Positions 1 through 11,528 of a stretch of 64,000 nt of DNA are shown here, piece by piece. Below the pieces are notes generated by a model that saw only the letters and a list, made by a program, of their open reading frames with translations, was not told the origin of the DNA and did not search any database. A program made the translations under genes and the position numbers. Each line of letters opens with the position of its first letter. Position 1 is the first letter of the stretch. Source of the stretch: Corythucha ciliata (Eukaryota; Arthropoda; Insecta; Hemiptera; Tingidae); assembly GCA_038030265.1 (NCBI GenBank), contig CM075937.1:11594001-11658000 (forward strand), in the 5' to 3' direction.

Positions 1-3000
1 CTTGTTACTATTTTTAATGATTTTGATATGTCACTGGTCCCGTATTCAGCTACTCACCACTCGGTGCTGGGGGACAGCTGGCTGGATGTTATTGCTTACT
101 CGGGAGAGCGTTGCGGTGACGACGACAATTGCTGGCAGTCTTCTTTTGGCGATTTGTCTGACCATGACGCGATATTTTTCGACATGTTCTTGCCACCGAA
201 TAGGTTGGTCGAGAATAGGCTGGTCGAGATTCTTTCGGCTCAGGATTGGAGCGAGGTCTTGTGCTCGCCTTCGGTCGATGAAAAAGTCGAAATACTCACT
301 GTGACTTGTTCCGGGGGGCCGAGGGATCCTGTGAAACCTGGCGCCATCTTAGGCCGTTGGGTTTGGGCAGCAAGGCTCCCCGCGACGCAGGAGCTTTTCC
401 CTGTACTACGGAGGCTCTTAATGAGTATTTCGTATCTTTTGGAGGGGATTCCACTGACTGCATGGCTGATACCATACGTAGGATTGGCACTACGTTTCGC
501 GTGAAGAGATCGTGGATGCCGTCATGTCCGTTAGTTCAGATGTCAGTGGTAGTGACGGCTTGCAACTGTCCTATATCAAACTTTGCCTTCCTTGTATTCT
601 AGAGCCATTAGAAGACATATTCAATGCCTCACTTCAGCGGTCTGTCTATCCGGCGTCGTGGAGGGCTGCCTTGGTTCTGCCCTTGCCGAAGAAGAGAGGT
701 GCTGTCCTGATGGAGGATTTTCGCCCAATTTCGTTACTTTGTTCCTTGGCGAAGGCTCTTGAGAAGTGCGTTTATGTTCAAATGTCTAAATTTCTGGAAT
801 CAGCGGGAGTGATTGACAAGTATCAAAGTGGTTTTCGTGCGCACCATGGAACCCAAACGGCTCTGCTGAAGATGACGTCTGACGTCGTTGGGGCAATTGA
901 CGATTACAGGGTGACAGCGCTGGTTCAGCTTGATTTTAGTCGAGCTTTCGACAGGGTTAACCATGGTAAGCTTGTGATGAAGCTTGCTGACCTTGGACTC
1001 ACTCGAAGTGTGTGCGTTTGGTTTCTTTCGTACTTGGTTGATCGCAGTCAGGCTGTCATTTCCCCTTTGGATCGCTCCTTGTCGTCGTTCTTGCCTGTTG
1101 GGAGTGGCGTTCCGCAGGGGTCGGTTTTGGGGCCGCTTCTGTTTTCGGTGTATGAGTATGATCTGCCCTCAAATATTAGGCATTCGAAATACCACATGTA
1201 CGCAGACGATGTGAAGCTTTACTATTCTTTTGAGCCCCATCTAATTAACGATGCTGTGAATACTGACGTGGCTTCCGTCCCTGAATGGGCGATAAGTAAT
1301 GACCTTATTATAAATAAACAAAAGACGCAGGCTATTTTGTTCGGGACTCATTATTTTTTGTCGGCATTGTCGGAGGGAGATATTCCCAGTGTGATGGTGG
1401 ACGGCTGTGTGGTTCCCTGGGCGACAAGCGAGACTACCCTTGGTGTAACTCTTGATCAGGGTCTTTCCTGGGATTTGCACGTCTCATTTGTTTGTAGAAA
1501 TGTTTTCCGGATTCTTGGTCAGCTTTCTTCGATTGAAGATTCCTTACCGATTGCAGTCAGAAAGTTGCTTGTTCGGTCCCTGGTGTTCCCGCATTTTGAT
1601 TATTGCTCTGCTGTCTTCAATGGGTTAAGTGCGGAGCAGAATTCTAGGCTGGAACGAGCACTCAACTCGTGCGTCAGATTTGTACACGACCTTCCCTACG
1701 TTGCTAACGTTTCTGAGTTTTACACGCGGTTGAAGTGGCTGAGGGTACGGTCCCGTCGTATAGGTACTTGCAGGCAAGCTTTTTGTATAAACTGTTTAAA
1801 ATCCGCAAACCCTCTTATCTTTTGGAGTTATTCATGACCCGAGGACGCGTCAGTATGAGAAGAACGAGAGCTTGCCCGGGTGACTTGGTTATGCCAACGC
1901 ATAGAACGGCTGTAGCGGACAAGTCATTTGTGTGTTCTTCGGTCAGGTTGTGGAACAGCATCCCTCGGGATATAAGGTCGCTTTGGGATTTTTCAGTTTT
2001 CAAAAACAAAGTTTTCGAGCTTTTTCTTAATTTACAAGAGTCTCATAATGCAGCTTTACAGGTTTGTCCGACATTTGTGATAATGGTACGATTTATGAGC
2101 GGAGTATCGGTTTTCAACACGAATGCTTTGGTTTAAATTTAAACTCTTCTAGTCCCCTTTCATCTAGTCAATTATAGTGCAGAGTCAGCCTAGTCATTTT
2201 TAATTTTCTTGTTCTTTGTTAGTGAGCTCCTTTATCTCATTGGTTATTCGGTTCTTTAATATTACAATCATTCTATTTATTTACTTATTTATGTATTTAT
2301 TTATTTGTTGTATTGTTTTACGTTATATTTCATTGACTTCATTGTTCTGTATAGTGATAGATTTATTTATTTTTTGATTGGAAGACTAGTAGTACCTACT
2401 AAACAGCTCACAGGCCTCGTCACCCTGTTATTTGTACGATCGCAGATTCCCTCTCTAGTCTCGTCATCGTAACGCATCTCTTCGAAATTTATTATCCCTC
2501 TTACACACTCGCACTCACACTCAATCTCTCTCGCATTCATTGTCATTTTTATTTATATTTGTTTTTATTGTTTTTTATTGCTTTTTTTTTTGCTTCATTA
2601 TGTTACTGCCAAGATTGATTTACTTTGAAAATGGCTGAGTTTATATGATGCATGTATGCACTTGCTTACTTACAATCATGCTCCAGAAGGTCCATTGACC
2701 TTAGAGCAACAGCTTATACCAATGTATTTACCTTTCAAGCAATATCAAACTTTCAAACTTGATGTGGTTGGGTTGTATTGGGCCATCTTTGTGGTTGGAC
2801 CTTTGCAGCGGTTGGGCCTTGGCTGTGGTAGGGCCTGTAGTAGGGTTTTGTGGTTTATGTTTTTGAGCATTGCTGTATTTCGGCCTTAATAAAATTGTGG
2901 CTCAGGAGTTTGGCTGCGGTTTGAACATTACATGTGGTTGGATTCACGCGTGTTGTGAACGAGTGAGTACTGTTTGTAGAGAAAAACCCCGCGAGATCAC

Positions 3001-3080
3001 GAGTTCTGCATGTCCGCCGAGTCAAATGCATTCACCGGTCCAATGCATGTAGCTTAATGACAAATTATTATTATTATTTT
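1..3080 (+). mobile_element. Non-LTR retrotransposon, copy 1 (5' end outside window)
   Basis: The segment holds the end of an APE-type endonuclease, a reverse transcriptase and a long AT-rich 3' region that finishes in a short ATT-repeat tail near 3060-3080. The domain order endonuclease then RT, with a YADD active site, is that of Jockey/CR1-group elements; the exact clade is not settled. Positions 1-748 are repeated almost unchanged at 7401-8121, where the missing upstream endonuclease half can be read. The 3' boundary is inferred from the simple-repeat tail only. Confidence 0.8.
28..2136 (+). pseudogene. Endonuclease/reverse transcriptase ORF2 remnant, frameshifted
   Basis: ORF2 of the non-LTR element, spread over at least three frames. 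Frame 28-504 gives the end of the endonuclease with the catalytic SDH at residues 44-46. A linker with ALNEYFVSF follows in another frame near 410-450. The RT itself is open at 512-1837: RPIS at residues 71-74, the first catalytic aspartate block LDFSRAFDRV at 140-149, GVPQGSVLGPLLF at 199-211 and YADD at 230-233. The C-terminal region, with VRLWNSIPRDIRS, moves to the frame of 1735-2136. The RT core is intact, but the frameshifts mean no full ORF2 protein can be made. The protein would nick DNA and prime reverse transcription on the target. Confidence 0.85.
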
Positions 3081-3299
3081 TGTGATTCCGGAACGGCCGG
3101 TTTCCTACTAACCAACTGCCCTGATGGCCATGAAAAATAGCCTCCGTGAAGAACACTGGGCATGCACTATAGAGACCAAAAAACTACCAAATGGATCAAA
3201 TATATACCTACACATTTGGTGATGATTACACGTGGTTCATTCACTCACTTTCGCTCTGTCTTGGATGGCAGCAGAATGGGTTTCAAATGAGCCAACCCC
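2137..3299. other. 3' untranslated region of the non-LTR element and flank, no gene
   Basis: AT-rich DNA with TTTA-type runs at about 2275-2310 and an ATT-repeat near 3063-3080 that probably marks the retrotransposon 3' end. No coding sequence is recognised. From about 3155 the sequence is shared with the second copy, starting near 8124. Confidence 0.5.
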
Positions 3300-5299
3300 A
3301 AGAAATTGGTTTCTAAAAAGGCAAAAGCGCTAATTCACGCAGCTAAAACTGAGAAAAGCACTAATTCAAGGGTGTAAAAAGAGAAAAACGTGAATTCGCG
3401 TCTTAAAAAACAAGAAACACGCCAATTCACAGCTAAAATTGTGATAAAGTGCTACAATTTAGCAGCTTTAAAAAAATTGAAAAAAACGCAAATTCACAGC
3501 TAAAAGGGAGAAACGGCGCTAAAATGTAGAAAAGGCGCTAGTTCACGGGTGAAACAGACAAAAACGCGAATTTGCGTCTAAATAAAAGTGGAGGAAAACT
3601 CAGCTAAGGTATGACAAATTACGATATTACGGATAAAATCGAGAAAAAACGCTAAAAACCGCAGCTAAAATTAAAAAAATGTGCTAATTATCTGCTAAAA
3701 TTGAGAAAAAAAACGCAAATTCACAGCTGAAAATGAGAAAACGCCAATCCGCCGATTCTCTGGGGCAATTTCGGGACTGAAATTTAGAAAAAGCGATTAT
3801 TCATGCGGCTACAAGCTAAAACTGAGAAAAACGCTAATTCACGGATGGAAAAGGGAAAAACGCTGATTCGAGTCTAATAATTGAGAAACACGCTATACAC
3901 GGCTAAAATTCTTGACAAAAGTGTTACAATTTGGCAGCTTTTCACCGCGAATTCACACCTAAAAATTGAGAAAACGCCAACTCACGGATTCTCGTGGCTG
4001 GGACTAAATTTGAGAAAAAGCGCTGATTCACGGCGGAATTCACGTCTAAAACTGAAGGAAAACTCGAATTCACAGCTATGTTAAAGAAAATTGCGATTTT
4101 ACGGATAAAATTGAGAAAAGGCTCTTATAATTCGCAGCTAAAATTAAATAATGTGCTCATTTAGTGCTAAAATTGATGGTAAAAAAGGCTAATTCACAGC
4201 TGAAACAGGAGAGAACGCCAACCCGCGGATTCTTGGGATAACTTCAGGAATGAAATTGAGAAAAAGTACTAGATCAAGTGGCTAAAAATGTGGAAAAACG
4301 CTAACTCGTGGGTAAAATTCAGAAAAACACGAATTGGCGTTTAAAATAGAGAAAAACACTAATTTGCGGATAAAATTTGGAAAGAGTACTCAAACGCTAA
4401 TTCATAATGTTGAGAAAAAGCGTTAATTTAAGCGGCTAAAACTGTAAAAAAGCGCTAATTCGCGGATAATGGATAGAAAAAAAAAACGAATTGGTGTTTA
4501 AAATGGTGAAAAGCACCTATTCACGGCTTAAATTGAGAAAAATTGCTGATTTACGGATAAAATTGGGAAAGAGCACTCAAACGCTATATAATTTGCGGAT
4601 TCTCGAGGCAACTTTCGCGGCTAAGAGCTTATAAAAACCGCTGATTCGCAGCTAAAAATAAGAAAATGAGCTAATTCGCGGATAAAATTGAGAAAAAGAG
4701 ACAATTCGCAGCTGAAATGTGCCAGTAGAATTGAGAAAAAACGCTCTTCCGCAGTTAAAATTGAGAAAACGCACGTACACGGTTTTCGGAGGCAATGTCT
4801 GAGGCACAAATTCACAGCTAAAAGGGAGAAACGGCGCTATAATTTAGAAATAAGCGCTAATTCACGGGTGAAATAGACAAAAACGCGAATTCGCGTCTAA
4901 ATAAAAGTGGAGGATAACTCAGCTGAGGTATGAAAAATTACGATTTAACGGATAAAATCGAGAAAAAACGCTAAAAATCGCAGCTGAAATTAAGAATATG
5001 TGCTAATTTACTGCTAAAATTGAAAACAAAAAAAAACGCTAATTCACCGCTGAAAGTGAGAAAACGCCAACTCGCCAATTCTTGGGGGCACCTTCGGGGC
5101 TGATTAAATTGAGAAAAAGCGCGGACAAAATCGAAAAAAAGCACTATAATTCGCAGCTTGAATTAAGAAATGTGCCCATTCACTGCTAAACTTGAGGATA
5201 GTTCACAGTTGAAATTGAGAAAACGCCAATTTGCAGATTCTTGGAGAGCTTCGGGAATGAAATTGAAAAAAAGCGCTGATTCAAGCGGCTAATTCACGA

Positions 5300-5330
<31 letters not shown>

Positions 5331-5382
5331 CACGAATTGACGTTTGAAATGGAGGAAAACGCCAATTTGTGGATATTTGGAC
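3300..5382 (+). repeat. 28-bp minisatellite array (motif A), copy 1
   Basis: Degenerate head-to-tail units of about 28 bp, consensus GCTAATTCGCGG followed by CTAAAATTGAGAAAAA, with frequent variants (CACGG for CGCGG, TGATT for TAATT). Nearly the same array, unit for unit, lies at 8289-10264. Short ORFs inside it come from the repeat and are not genes. The array stops abruptly at about 5382, where minus-strand retrotransposon ORF1 sequence begins, while copy 2 continues for another 540 bp. Confidence 0.9.
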
Positions 5383-5673
5383 TCAAACGAGTCAAACTTA
5401 TCACTCATAAAGATGACACTTTTTTTAAACTCTTTGACATCATCTAACAGAGTTTTTAAGCCCCCAACCGAATCAATTTCGCTTTTTATGCATTTTACCA
5501 TATTGAAGAGCTCCCTCATCTCTTCATGAGTAAGTGGAGCCGCAGGGTTCGCAACCTCAGCGAGTGGCTGATTTTTACATTCTGGACACTTCCACTTCGC
5601 TTTATAATCAGCCGACATTTTTTTATAATACGCTTCGTTCTTATTAACACACAAAGGATGAAACTTACCGGAA
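5383..5673 (-). pseudogene. Non-LTR ORF1 fragment: PHD-type zinc finger and coiled coil
   Basis: Read on the minus strand, the fragment gives the end of a PHD-like zinc finger (KFHPLC, then KWKCPECK) followed by a helical stretch with GGLKTLLDDVKEFKKS. It matches the ORF1 of the plus-strand element at 15242-16140 (KWKCASCK, then GGLKSLSDEVKSFRTS). ORF1 proteins of this type bind retrotransposon RNA. The 5' end is missing: coding sequence starts directly inside an AT-rich TAAA-type repeat at about 5673-5705. The 3' end is cut where motif A begins. Confidence 0.7.
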
Positions 5674-5856
5674 CATTTATTTTATTTATTTATTTATTTT
5701 ATTGTTTGTTTAGCAACATGAAAAAAATTTGAGTTAACAAAAAATTAAATTATCTTGCCAGCCAGCCCCTTAAGAGTCCTAGAACTTGTGCTAAGAGGCC
5801 GAGTTGCTCCGACCATTTAACAAAACTAGAAAATAACTAAAATTAGAAAAATTATA
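5674..5856 (-). repeat. 3' region and TAAA-type tail of a minus-strand non-LTR element
   Basis: On the minus strand this follows the RT stop codon and ends in a run of AAATA/TAAA units (plus-strand 5679-5705, TTTATTTATTTATTTA). The plus-strand relative ends in the same way at 17594-17640, so this tail marks the 3' end of the element. Confidence 0.6.
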
Positions 5857-6200
5857 TTATGCATTCTCTATTAAGGCTAAAATGCGTCTTTTAAATGGCT
5901 TTAAACTTCGGAAACATTTGACATCAATTTTCTCATCAAACAGATATTTCAAGGATGAATAAAATGCAGAGCGTCTATACGTTTCTGTGTTCGCTATTGG
6001 AAGTAAGATATTGGAGAAGGAAGCACTTCTTGTTACAAATTTAGTTACCGTATTAAATGGAATTAAGTTATGCCGAAAAACATGAATACAAGCCGAAAAA
6101 ACAAAAATTGATTGCAACGGAAGAACATTAAATTCCTTGAAAAGCTGAACTGAGGGATATCTCCATGGCCTTTTCATTATAATTTTAATTACAGCTTTTT
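5857..6200 (-). pseudogene. Reverse transcriptase C-terminal fragment, cut by assembly gap
   Basis: The minus-strand reading gives a C-terminal RT segment with IMKRPWRYPSVQLF and YRRSAFYSSLKYLF, ending at a stop at 5857. It is the same family as the end of the plus-strand ORF2 at 16912-17406 (LFKKPFRYSPRWVY, YRRSAYSSALTFFY). The upstream part runs into the run of N. Endonuclease sequence of the same orientation reappears beyond the gap. Confidence 0.75.
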
Positions 6201-6700
6201 NNNNNNNNNNNNNNNNNNNNNNNNNNNNNNNNNNNNNNNNNNNNNNNNNNNNNNNNNNNNNNNNNNNNNNNNNNNNNNNNNNNNNNNNNNNNNNNNNNNN
6301 NNNNNNNNNNNNNNNNNNNNNNNNNNNNNNNNNNNNNNNNNNNNNNNNNNNNNNNNNNNNNNNNNNNNNNNNNNNNNNNNNNNNNNNNNNNNNNNNNNNN
6401 NNNNNNNNNNNNNNNNNNNNNNNNNNNNNNNNNNNNNNNNNNNNNNNNNNNNNNNNNNNNNNNNNNNNNNNNNNNNNNNNNNNNNNNNNNNNNNNNNNNN
6501 NNNNNNNNNNNNNNNNNNNNNNNNNNNNNNNNNNNNNNNNNNNNNNNNNNNNNNNNNNNNNNNNNNNNNNNNNNNNNNNNNNNNNNNNNNNNNNNNNNNN
6601 NNNNNNNNNNNNNNNNNNNNNNNNNNNNNNNNNNNNNNNNNNNNNNNNNNNNNNNNNNNNNNNNNNNNNNNNNNNNNNNNNNNNNNNNNNNNNNNNNNNN
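6201..6700. other. Assembly gap of exactly 500 N
   Basis: A run of exactly 500 N. The round number suggests a placeholder and not a measured length. Minus-strand endonuclease lies to the right and the RT C-terminus to the left, so the missing piece should contain the RT core unless this copy is internally deleted. Confidence 0.95.
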
Positions 6701-6845
6701 GACCAATACATAAAAAATGATCTGTTATATCAGTTAAATTAGTCAGCCCCCGACACTTCAACGGATTTGCTCCTGAGACAAAAATGTGATCTATGCAAGT
6801 TCCCGAAAATTCCCGAACACGAGATTCCCTAGATACAACATAAGT
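6701..6845 (-). pseudogene. APE endonuclease C-terminal fragment of the gapped non-LTR element
   Basis: The minus-strand translation contains GTCIDHIFV and then ITDHFLC. This is the layout of the last endonuclease motifs, where the final D/H pair is usually in SDH; here it is TDH. Position and strand agree with the RT C-terminal fragment on the other side of the gap, so both probably belong to one element of about 5678-6845 plus the hidden sequence. Confidence 0.6.
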
Positions 6846-8122
6846 AGATTATTTTCTCCCGGTGTCCTATTCCTTCGCCGCATGATCCCAGATGGTTGTC
6901 AAATCCACCGCAGGGCTCTCCGGGTCCGGCTGCGCAGGGCCTGTCAAATCAAGCATAAAACTGATATGCTCTGTAGTTGGGGTTTGCTGTGGTTGAAGGT
7001 TCCAATTGTGATGTCAGTTGACATTGTGTGTGTCACCGAAACATGGTTGAGTGGAGAGGTGCTCGATGAGGTGATAGGCCTTGCGGGTTATTCGGTTTTC
7101 AGTCGTGATCGTGAACACAGGAGAGGGGGTGGAGTTGCATGCTATGTAAAGGCGGGCATAATTGCTGAGCTGGTTCTTGGATCCGACGCTGTTAAAGACG
7201 GGGGAGTCGAGTTTTTGGGCCTGCAGTTTGAGCGCGACGGCCTTAGGCTGGGCATGGGTGTTTTTTATCGACCGACTGGCGTACCCTTCGGATCACGGGT
7301 TGAAAACGTACTGTCTTTTATGGTACCTCGTTGTGATCATTTCACACTGGCTGGAGACTTAAACGCTAATCTTTTGGGGAATTCGAGTGACAGCCGCAAT
7401 CTTGTTACTATTTTTAATGATTTTGATTTGTCACTGGTCCCGTATTCAGCTGTCTGGATGTTATTGCTTACTCGGGAGAGCGTTGCGGTGACGACGACAA
7501 TTGCTGGCAGTCTTCTTTTGGCGATTTGTCTGACCATGACGCGATATTTTTCGACATGTTCTTGCCACCGAATAGGTTGGTCGAGAATAGGCAGGTCGAG
7601 ATTCTTTCGGCTCAGGATTGGAGCGAAGGTCTTGTGCTCGCCTTCGGTCGATGAAAAAGTCGAAATACTCACTGTGACTTGTTCCGGGGGGCCGAGGGAT
7701 CCTGTGAAACCTGGCGCCATCTTAGGCCGTTGGGTTTGGGCAGCAAGGCTCCCCGCGATGCAGGAGCTTTTCCCTGTACTACGGAGGCTCTTAATGAGTA
7801 TTTCGTATCTTTTGGAGGGGATTCCACTGACTGCATGGCTGATACCATACGTAGGATTGACACTACGTTTCGCGTGAAGAGATCGTGGATGCCGTCATGT
7901 CCGTTAGTTCAGATGTCAGTGGTAGTGACGGCTTGCAACTGTCCTATATCAAACTTTGCCTTCCTTGTATTCTAGAGCCATTAGAAGACATATTCAAGGC
8001 CTCACTTCAGCGGTCTGTCTATCCGGCGTCGTGGAGGGCTGCCTTGGTTCTACCCTTGCCGAAGAAGAGAGGTGCTGTCCTGATGGAGGATTTTCGCCCA
8101 ATTTCGTTACTTTGTTCCTTGG
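6846..8122 (+). pseudogene. Non-LTR ORF2, copy 2: endonuclease and start of RT, truncated
   Basis: The open frame 6786-7877 carries the endonuclease: TETW with the catalytic glutamate at residues 84-87, YRP at 161-163 and GDLN at 190-193. A 28-nt deletion near 7452, between CAGCT repeats present in copy 1, shifts the frame; the SDH motif can still be read in another frame near 7530-7545. The RT is open at 7885 and ends abruptly after RPISLLCSL at about 8122, where sequence matching 3155 onward is joined. About 2.4 kb present in copy 1, including YADD, is therefore missing. Confidence 0.8.
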
Positions 8123-8288
8123 TGAACATGGCATGCACTAGAGAGACCAAAAAACTACCAAATGGATCAAATATATACCTACACATTTGGTGATGATTAC
8201 ACGTGGTTCATTCACTCACTTTCGCTCTGTCTTGGATGGCAGCAGAATGGGTTTCAAATGAGCCAACCCCACGAAATTGGTTTCTAAA

Positions 8289-10202
8289 AAGGCAAAAGTG
8301 CTAATTCACGCAGCTAAAACTGAGAAAAGCACTAATTCAAGGGTGAAAAAAGAGAAAAACGCGAATTCGCGTCTTAAAAAACAAGAAACACGCCAATTCA
8401 CAGCTAAAATTGTGATAAAGTGCTACAATTTAGCAGCTTTAAAAAATTGAAAAAAAGCGCAAATTCACAGCTAAAAGGGAGAAACGGCGCTAAAATTTAG
8501 AAAAAGCGCTAATTCACGGGTGAAACAGACAAAAACGCGAATTTGCGTCTAAATAAAAGTGGAAGAAAACTCAGCTAAGGTATGACAAATTACGATTTTA
8601 CGGATAAAATCGAGAAAAAACGCTAAAAACCGCAACTAAAATTAAGAAAGTGGGCTAATTATCTGCTAAAATTGAGGGAAAAAACGCAAATTCACAGCTG
8701 AAAATGAGAAAACGCCAACCCTCCGATTCTCGGGGGCAATTTCGGGACTGAAATTTAGAAAAAGCGATTATTCACGCTGATTCGAGTCTAATAATTGAGA
8801 AACACGCTATACACGGCTAAAATTATTGATAAAAGTGTTACAATTTGGCAGCTTTTCACCGCGAATTCACACCTAAAAATTGAGAAGACGCCAACTCACG
8901 GATTCTCGTGGCTGGGACTGAAATTGAGAAAAAGCGCTGATTCACGTCTAAAACTGAAGGAAAACTCTAATTCACAGCTATGTTAAAGAAAATGACGATT
9001 TTACGGATAAAATTGAGAAAAGGCTCTATAATTCGCAGCTAAAATTAAATAATGTGCTCATTTACTGCTAAAATTGATGGTAAAAAAGGCTAATTCACAG
9101 CTGAAACAGGAGAGAACGCCAACCCGCGGATTCTTGGGATAACTTCAGGAATGAAATTGAGAAAAAGTACTAGATCAAGTGGCTAAAAATGTGGAAAAAC
9201 GCTAACTCGTGGGTAAAATTCAGAAAAACACGAATTGGCGTTTAAAATAGAGAAAAACACTAATTTGCGGATAAAATTTGGAAAGAGTACTCAAACGCTA
9301 ATTCATAATGTTGAGAAAAAGCGTTAATTTAAGCGGCTAAAACTGTAAAAAAAGCGCTAATTCGCGGATAATGGATAGAAAAAAAAAAACGAATTGGTGT
9401 TTAAAATGGTGAAAAGCACCTATTCACGGCTTAAATTGAGAAAAATTGCTGATTTACGGATAAAATTGGGAAAAAGCACTCAAACGCTATATAATTTGCG
9501 GATTCTCGAGGCTACATTCGCGGCTAAGAGCTTATAAAAAGCGCTGATTCGCAGCTAAAAATAATAAAATGAGCTAATTCGCGGATAAAATTGAGAAAAA
9601 GAGATAATTCGCAGCTAAAATGTGCTAGTAGAATTGAGAAAAAACGCTCTTCCGCAGTTAAAATTGAGAAAACGCACGTACACGGTTTTCGGAGGCAATG
9701 TCTGAGGCACAAATTCACAGCTAAAAGGGAGAAACGGCGCTATAATTTAGAAATAAGCGCTAATTCACGGGTGAAATAGACAAAAACGCGAATTCGCGTC
9801 TAAATAAAAGTGGAGGATAACTCAGCTGAGGTATGAAAAATTACGATTTAACGGATAAAATCGAGAAAAAACGCTAAAAATCGCAGCTGAAATTAAGAAT
9901 ATGTGCTAATTTACTGCTAAAATTGAAAACAAAAAAAAACGCTAATTCACCGCTGAAAGTGAGAAAACGCCAACTCGCCAATTCTTGGGGGCACCTTCGG
10001 GGCTGATTAAATTGAGAAAAAGCGCGGATAAAATCGAGAAAAAGCACTATAATTCGCAGCTTGAATTAAGAAATGTGCCCATTCACTGCTAAAATTGAGG
10101 ATAGTTCACAGTTGAAATTGAGAAAACGCCAATTTGCAGATTCTTGGAGAGCTTCGGGAATGAAATTGAAAAAAAGCGCTGATTCAAGCGGCTAATTCAC
10201 GG

Positions 10203-10233
<31 letters not shown>

Positions 10234-10735
10234 CACGAATTGACGTTTGAAATGGAGGAAAACGCCAATTTGTGGATATTTGGACAGAGCACTTAAACGC
10301 TACCTCTATACTTTATGGATTATTGAGGAAAATTCACGGCTAATTCACAGAGCTGGTTTGATAAAACGCCAACTCGGTGATTCCTGGGGCATCTTTTGGA
10401 ATAAAACTGAGAAAAAGAGCTAATTCGTGGGATATAAATAGAGAAAAACACGAATTATTGATTGAAATGGAGAAAAGCATCTATTCACGGTTCAAATTTA
10501 GAAAAATTGTTAATTTGCGGATAAAATTGGGAAAGAGCACTCAACCGCTATCTAATTTGCGGGTTCTTGAGGCAACTTGACGGCTAAGAGCTTATAAAAA
10601 GCGCCGATTCGCAGCTACAAATGAGAAAATGAGATAAGTCGCGCATGAAATTGAGAAAACGCACATACGCAGTTTTTGGAGGCAATTTCGTGGCTAAAAT
10701 TGAGAAAAATGTGATACTAAAAAGTATATTCCTAG
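8289..10735 (+). repeat. 28-bp minisatellite array (motif A), copy 2
   Basis: The same motif A units as 3300-5382, in the same order, with small differences: about 75 bp lost near 8775, single-base changes and poly-A length changes. From 10265 the array continues past the point where copy 1 is broken, and it leads into the G/C-rich terminal sequence at 10755-10805. Confidence 0.9.
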
Positions 10736-10754
10736 TTTAATTAGAGGCTAAAGG

Positions 10755-10805
10755 GCCTCCTAGAGATTTCCGCCCAGGGCCCCGATAGGTGTTGTTTCGC
10801 CACTG
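10755..10805 (+). repeat. Right terminus of hAT-like 'family 1' element
   Basis: Shows the family 1 right-end signature: GGGCCTCCTAGAGATTTCCG, then a GGGCCCCGATAGGTG block, ending in CGCCACTG. It aligns with the proven right end at 30935-30992 (GGGCCTC, GATTTCCGCCC, GGGCCCCGATAGGTG, GCCAGTG). The expected target copy would be TGTCCGTC at 10806-10813. I did not find a matching left end, so this element is 5'-truncated or rearranged. Confidence 0.65.
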
Positions 10806-11298
10806 TGTCCGTCAATTCATTTCTGGGGTGTCAAGAGCTAGTTTTCCATTGTTGTGGGGAAGGGGGGGGGGTATTTTGTCATATTTAGCCATTTTGAAGG
10901 CTCGAATCGTCCGTTTTGTCCTTTTTCGAGTGTGAACTACTAGTTTGCTGTTCTTGAGGCAAAAATGCTGCAAATTTTACACGAGGGTTTATTATTCTTG
11001 TGTTTATAGACAGATACGGCTTGAAATCTCAAAACATTTGAAATCCCCCATTTCGGACGCGCTTTTGGCCCATAAAAATTCATGGACTTATTTGATCAAA
11101 CTGATCAGATGTTAGGACTAACTAGATCCCAAATGGAGTCTACCTGCGAAAGAAGGAGATTTTTCGAGTAATCCTAGGGCAGGACATGGCCCGGATGGCG
11201 GACCGACATTCCAGAAATAGAATCTAGACATTTTAAAACGTTTACTGAAAAAGTTTGATGGTGGGTTGTAACAATTTTTTCCTGACTGAAAATATAGA

Positions 11299-11334
11299 TG
11301 TATTATTCAGAATGAATAATCAACCAAAAATCTA
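11299..11334 (+). repeat. Dispersed repeat with palindromic ATTATTCA..TGAATAAT core
   Basis: TGTATTATTCAGAATGAATA is found again at 59891-59926, with the following AACCAAAAA also shared. The core is a near-perfect palindrome. Probably the end of an uncharacterised transposon. Confidence 0.5.
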
Positions 11335-11470
11335 TTTGTTCATCAAACCTTGAAATAATATGCAGTAGGTGCCTATCAACAATCTCTAGTACCAAACACG
11401 AAATTAATTTTTGAATTATCTACCAACCTCACCAACTAATTTTTGTGAATAACTTCTCGCGATAATTCCT

Positions 11471-11528
11471 CACATATCAATCAACACAAACACAACACAA
11501 CACAAATGTTTGTGTTGATTGAGATGTG
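11471..11528. repeat. Inverted repeat / hairpin
   Basis: Arms 11471-11491 and 11508-11528 pair at 20 of 21 positions (CACATATCAATCAACACAAA against its complement), with a 16-nt loop of CA-rich sequence. No coding context. Confidence 0.75.

Noticed and set aside
3010..3025. TGTCCGCC as left target duplication for the family 1 end at 10805
   Set aside because: It is not followed by a family 1 left end and agrees at only 7 of 8 positions; chance match.
3881..4876. Short open frames of 60-68 codons in the arrays
   Set aside because: They recur as KIEKTP/LRKSA-type strings on both strands and are by-products of the 28-bp repeat.
6185..6761. Long minus-strand frames across 6201-6700
   Set aside because: They are open only because N has no stop codons. 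Only the flanking endonuclease and RT pieces are real.
3300..10735. CRISPR-like array
   Set aside because: Units are contiguous and degenerate with no unique spacers between constant repeats, and the DNA is clearly eukaryotic. This is a minisatellite.
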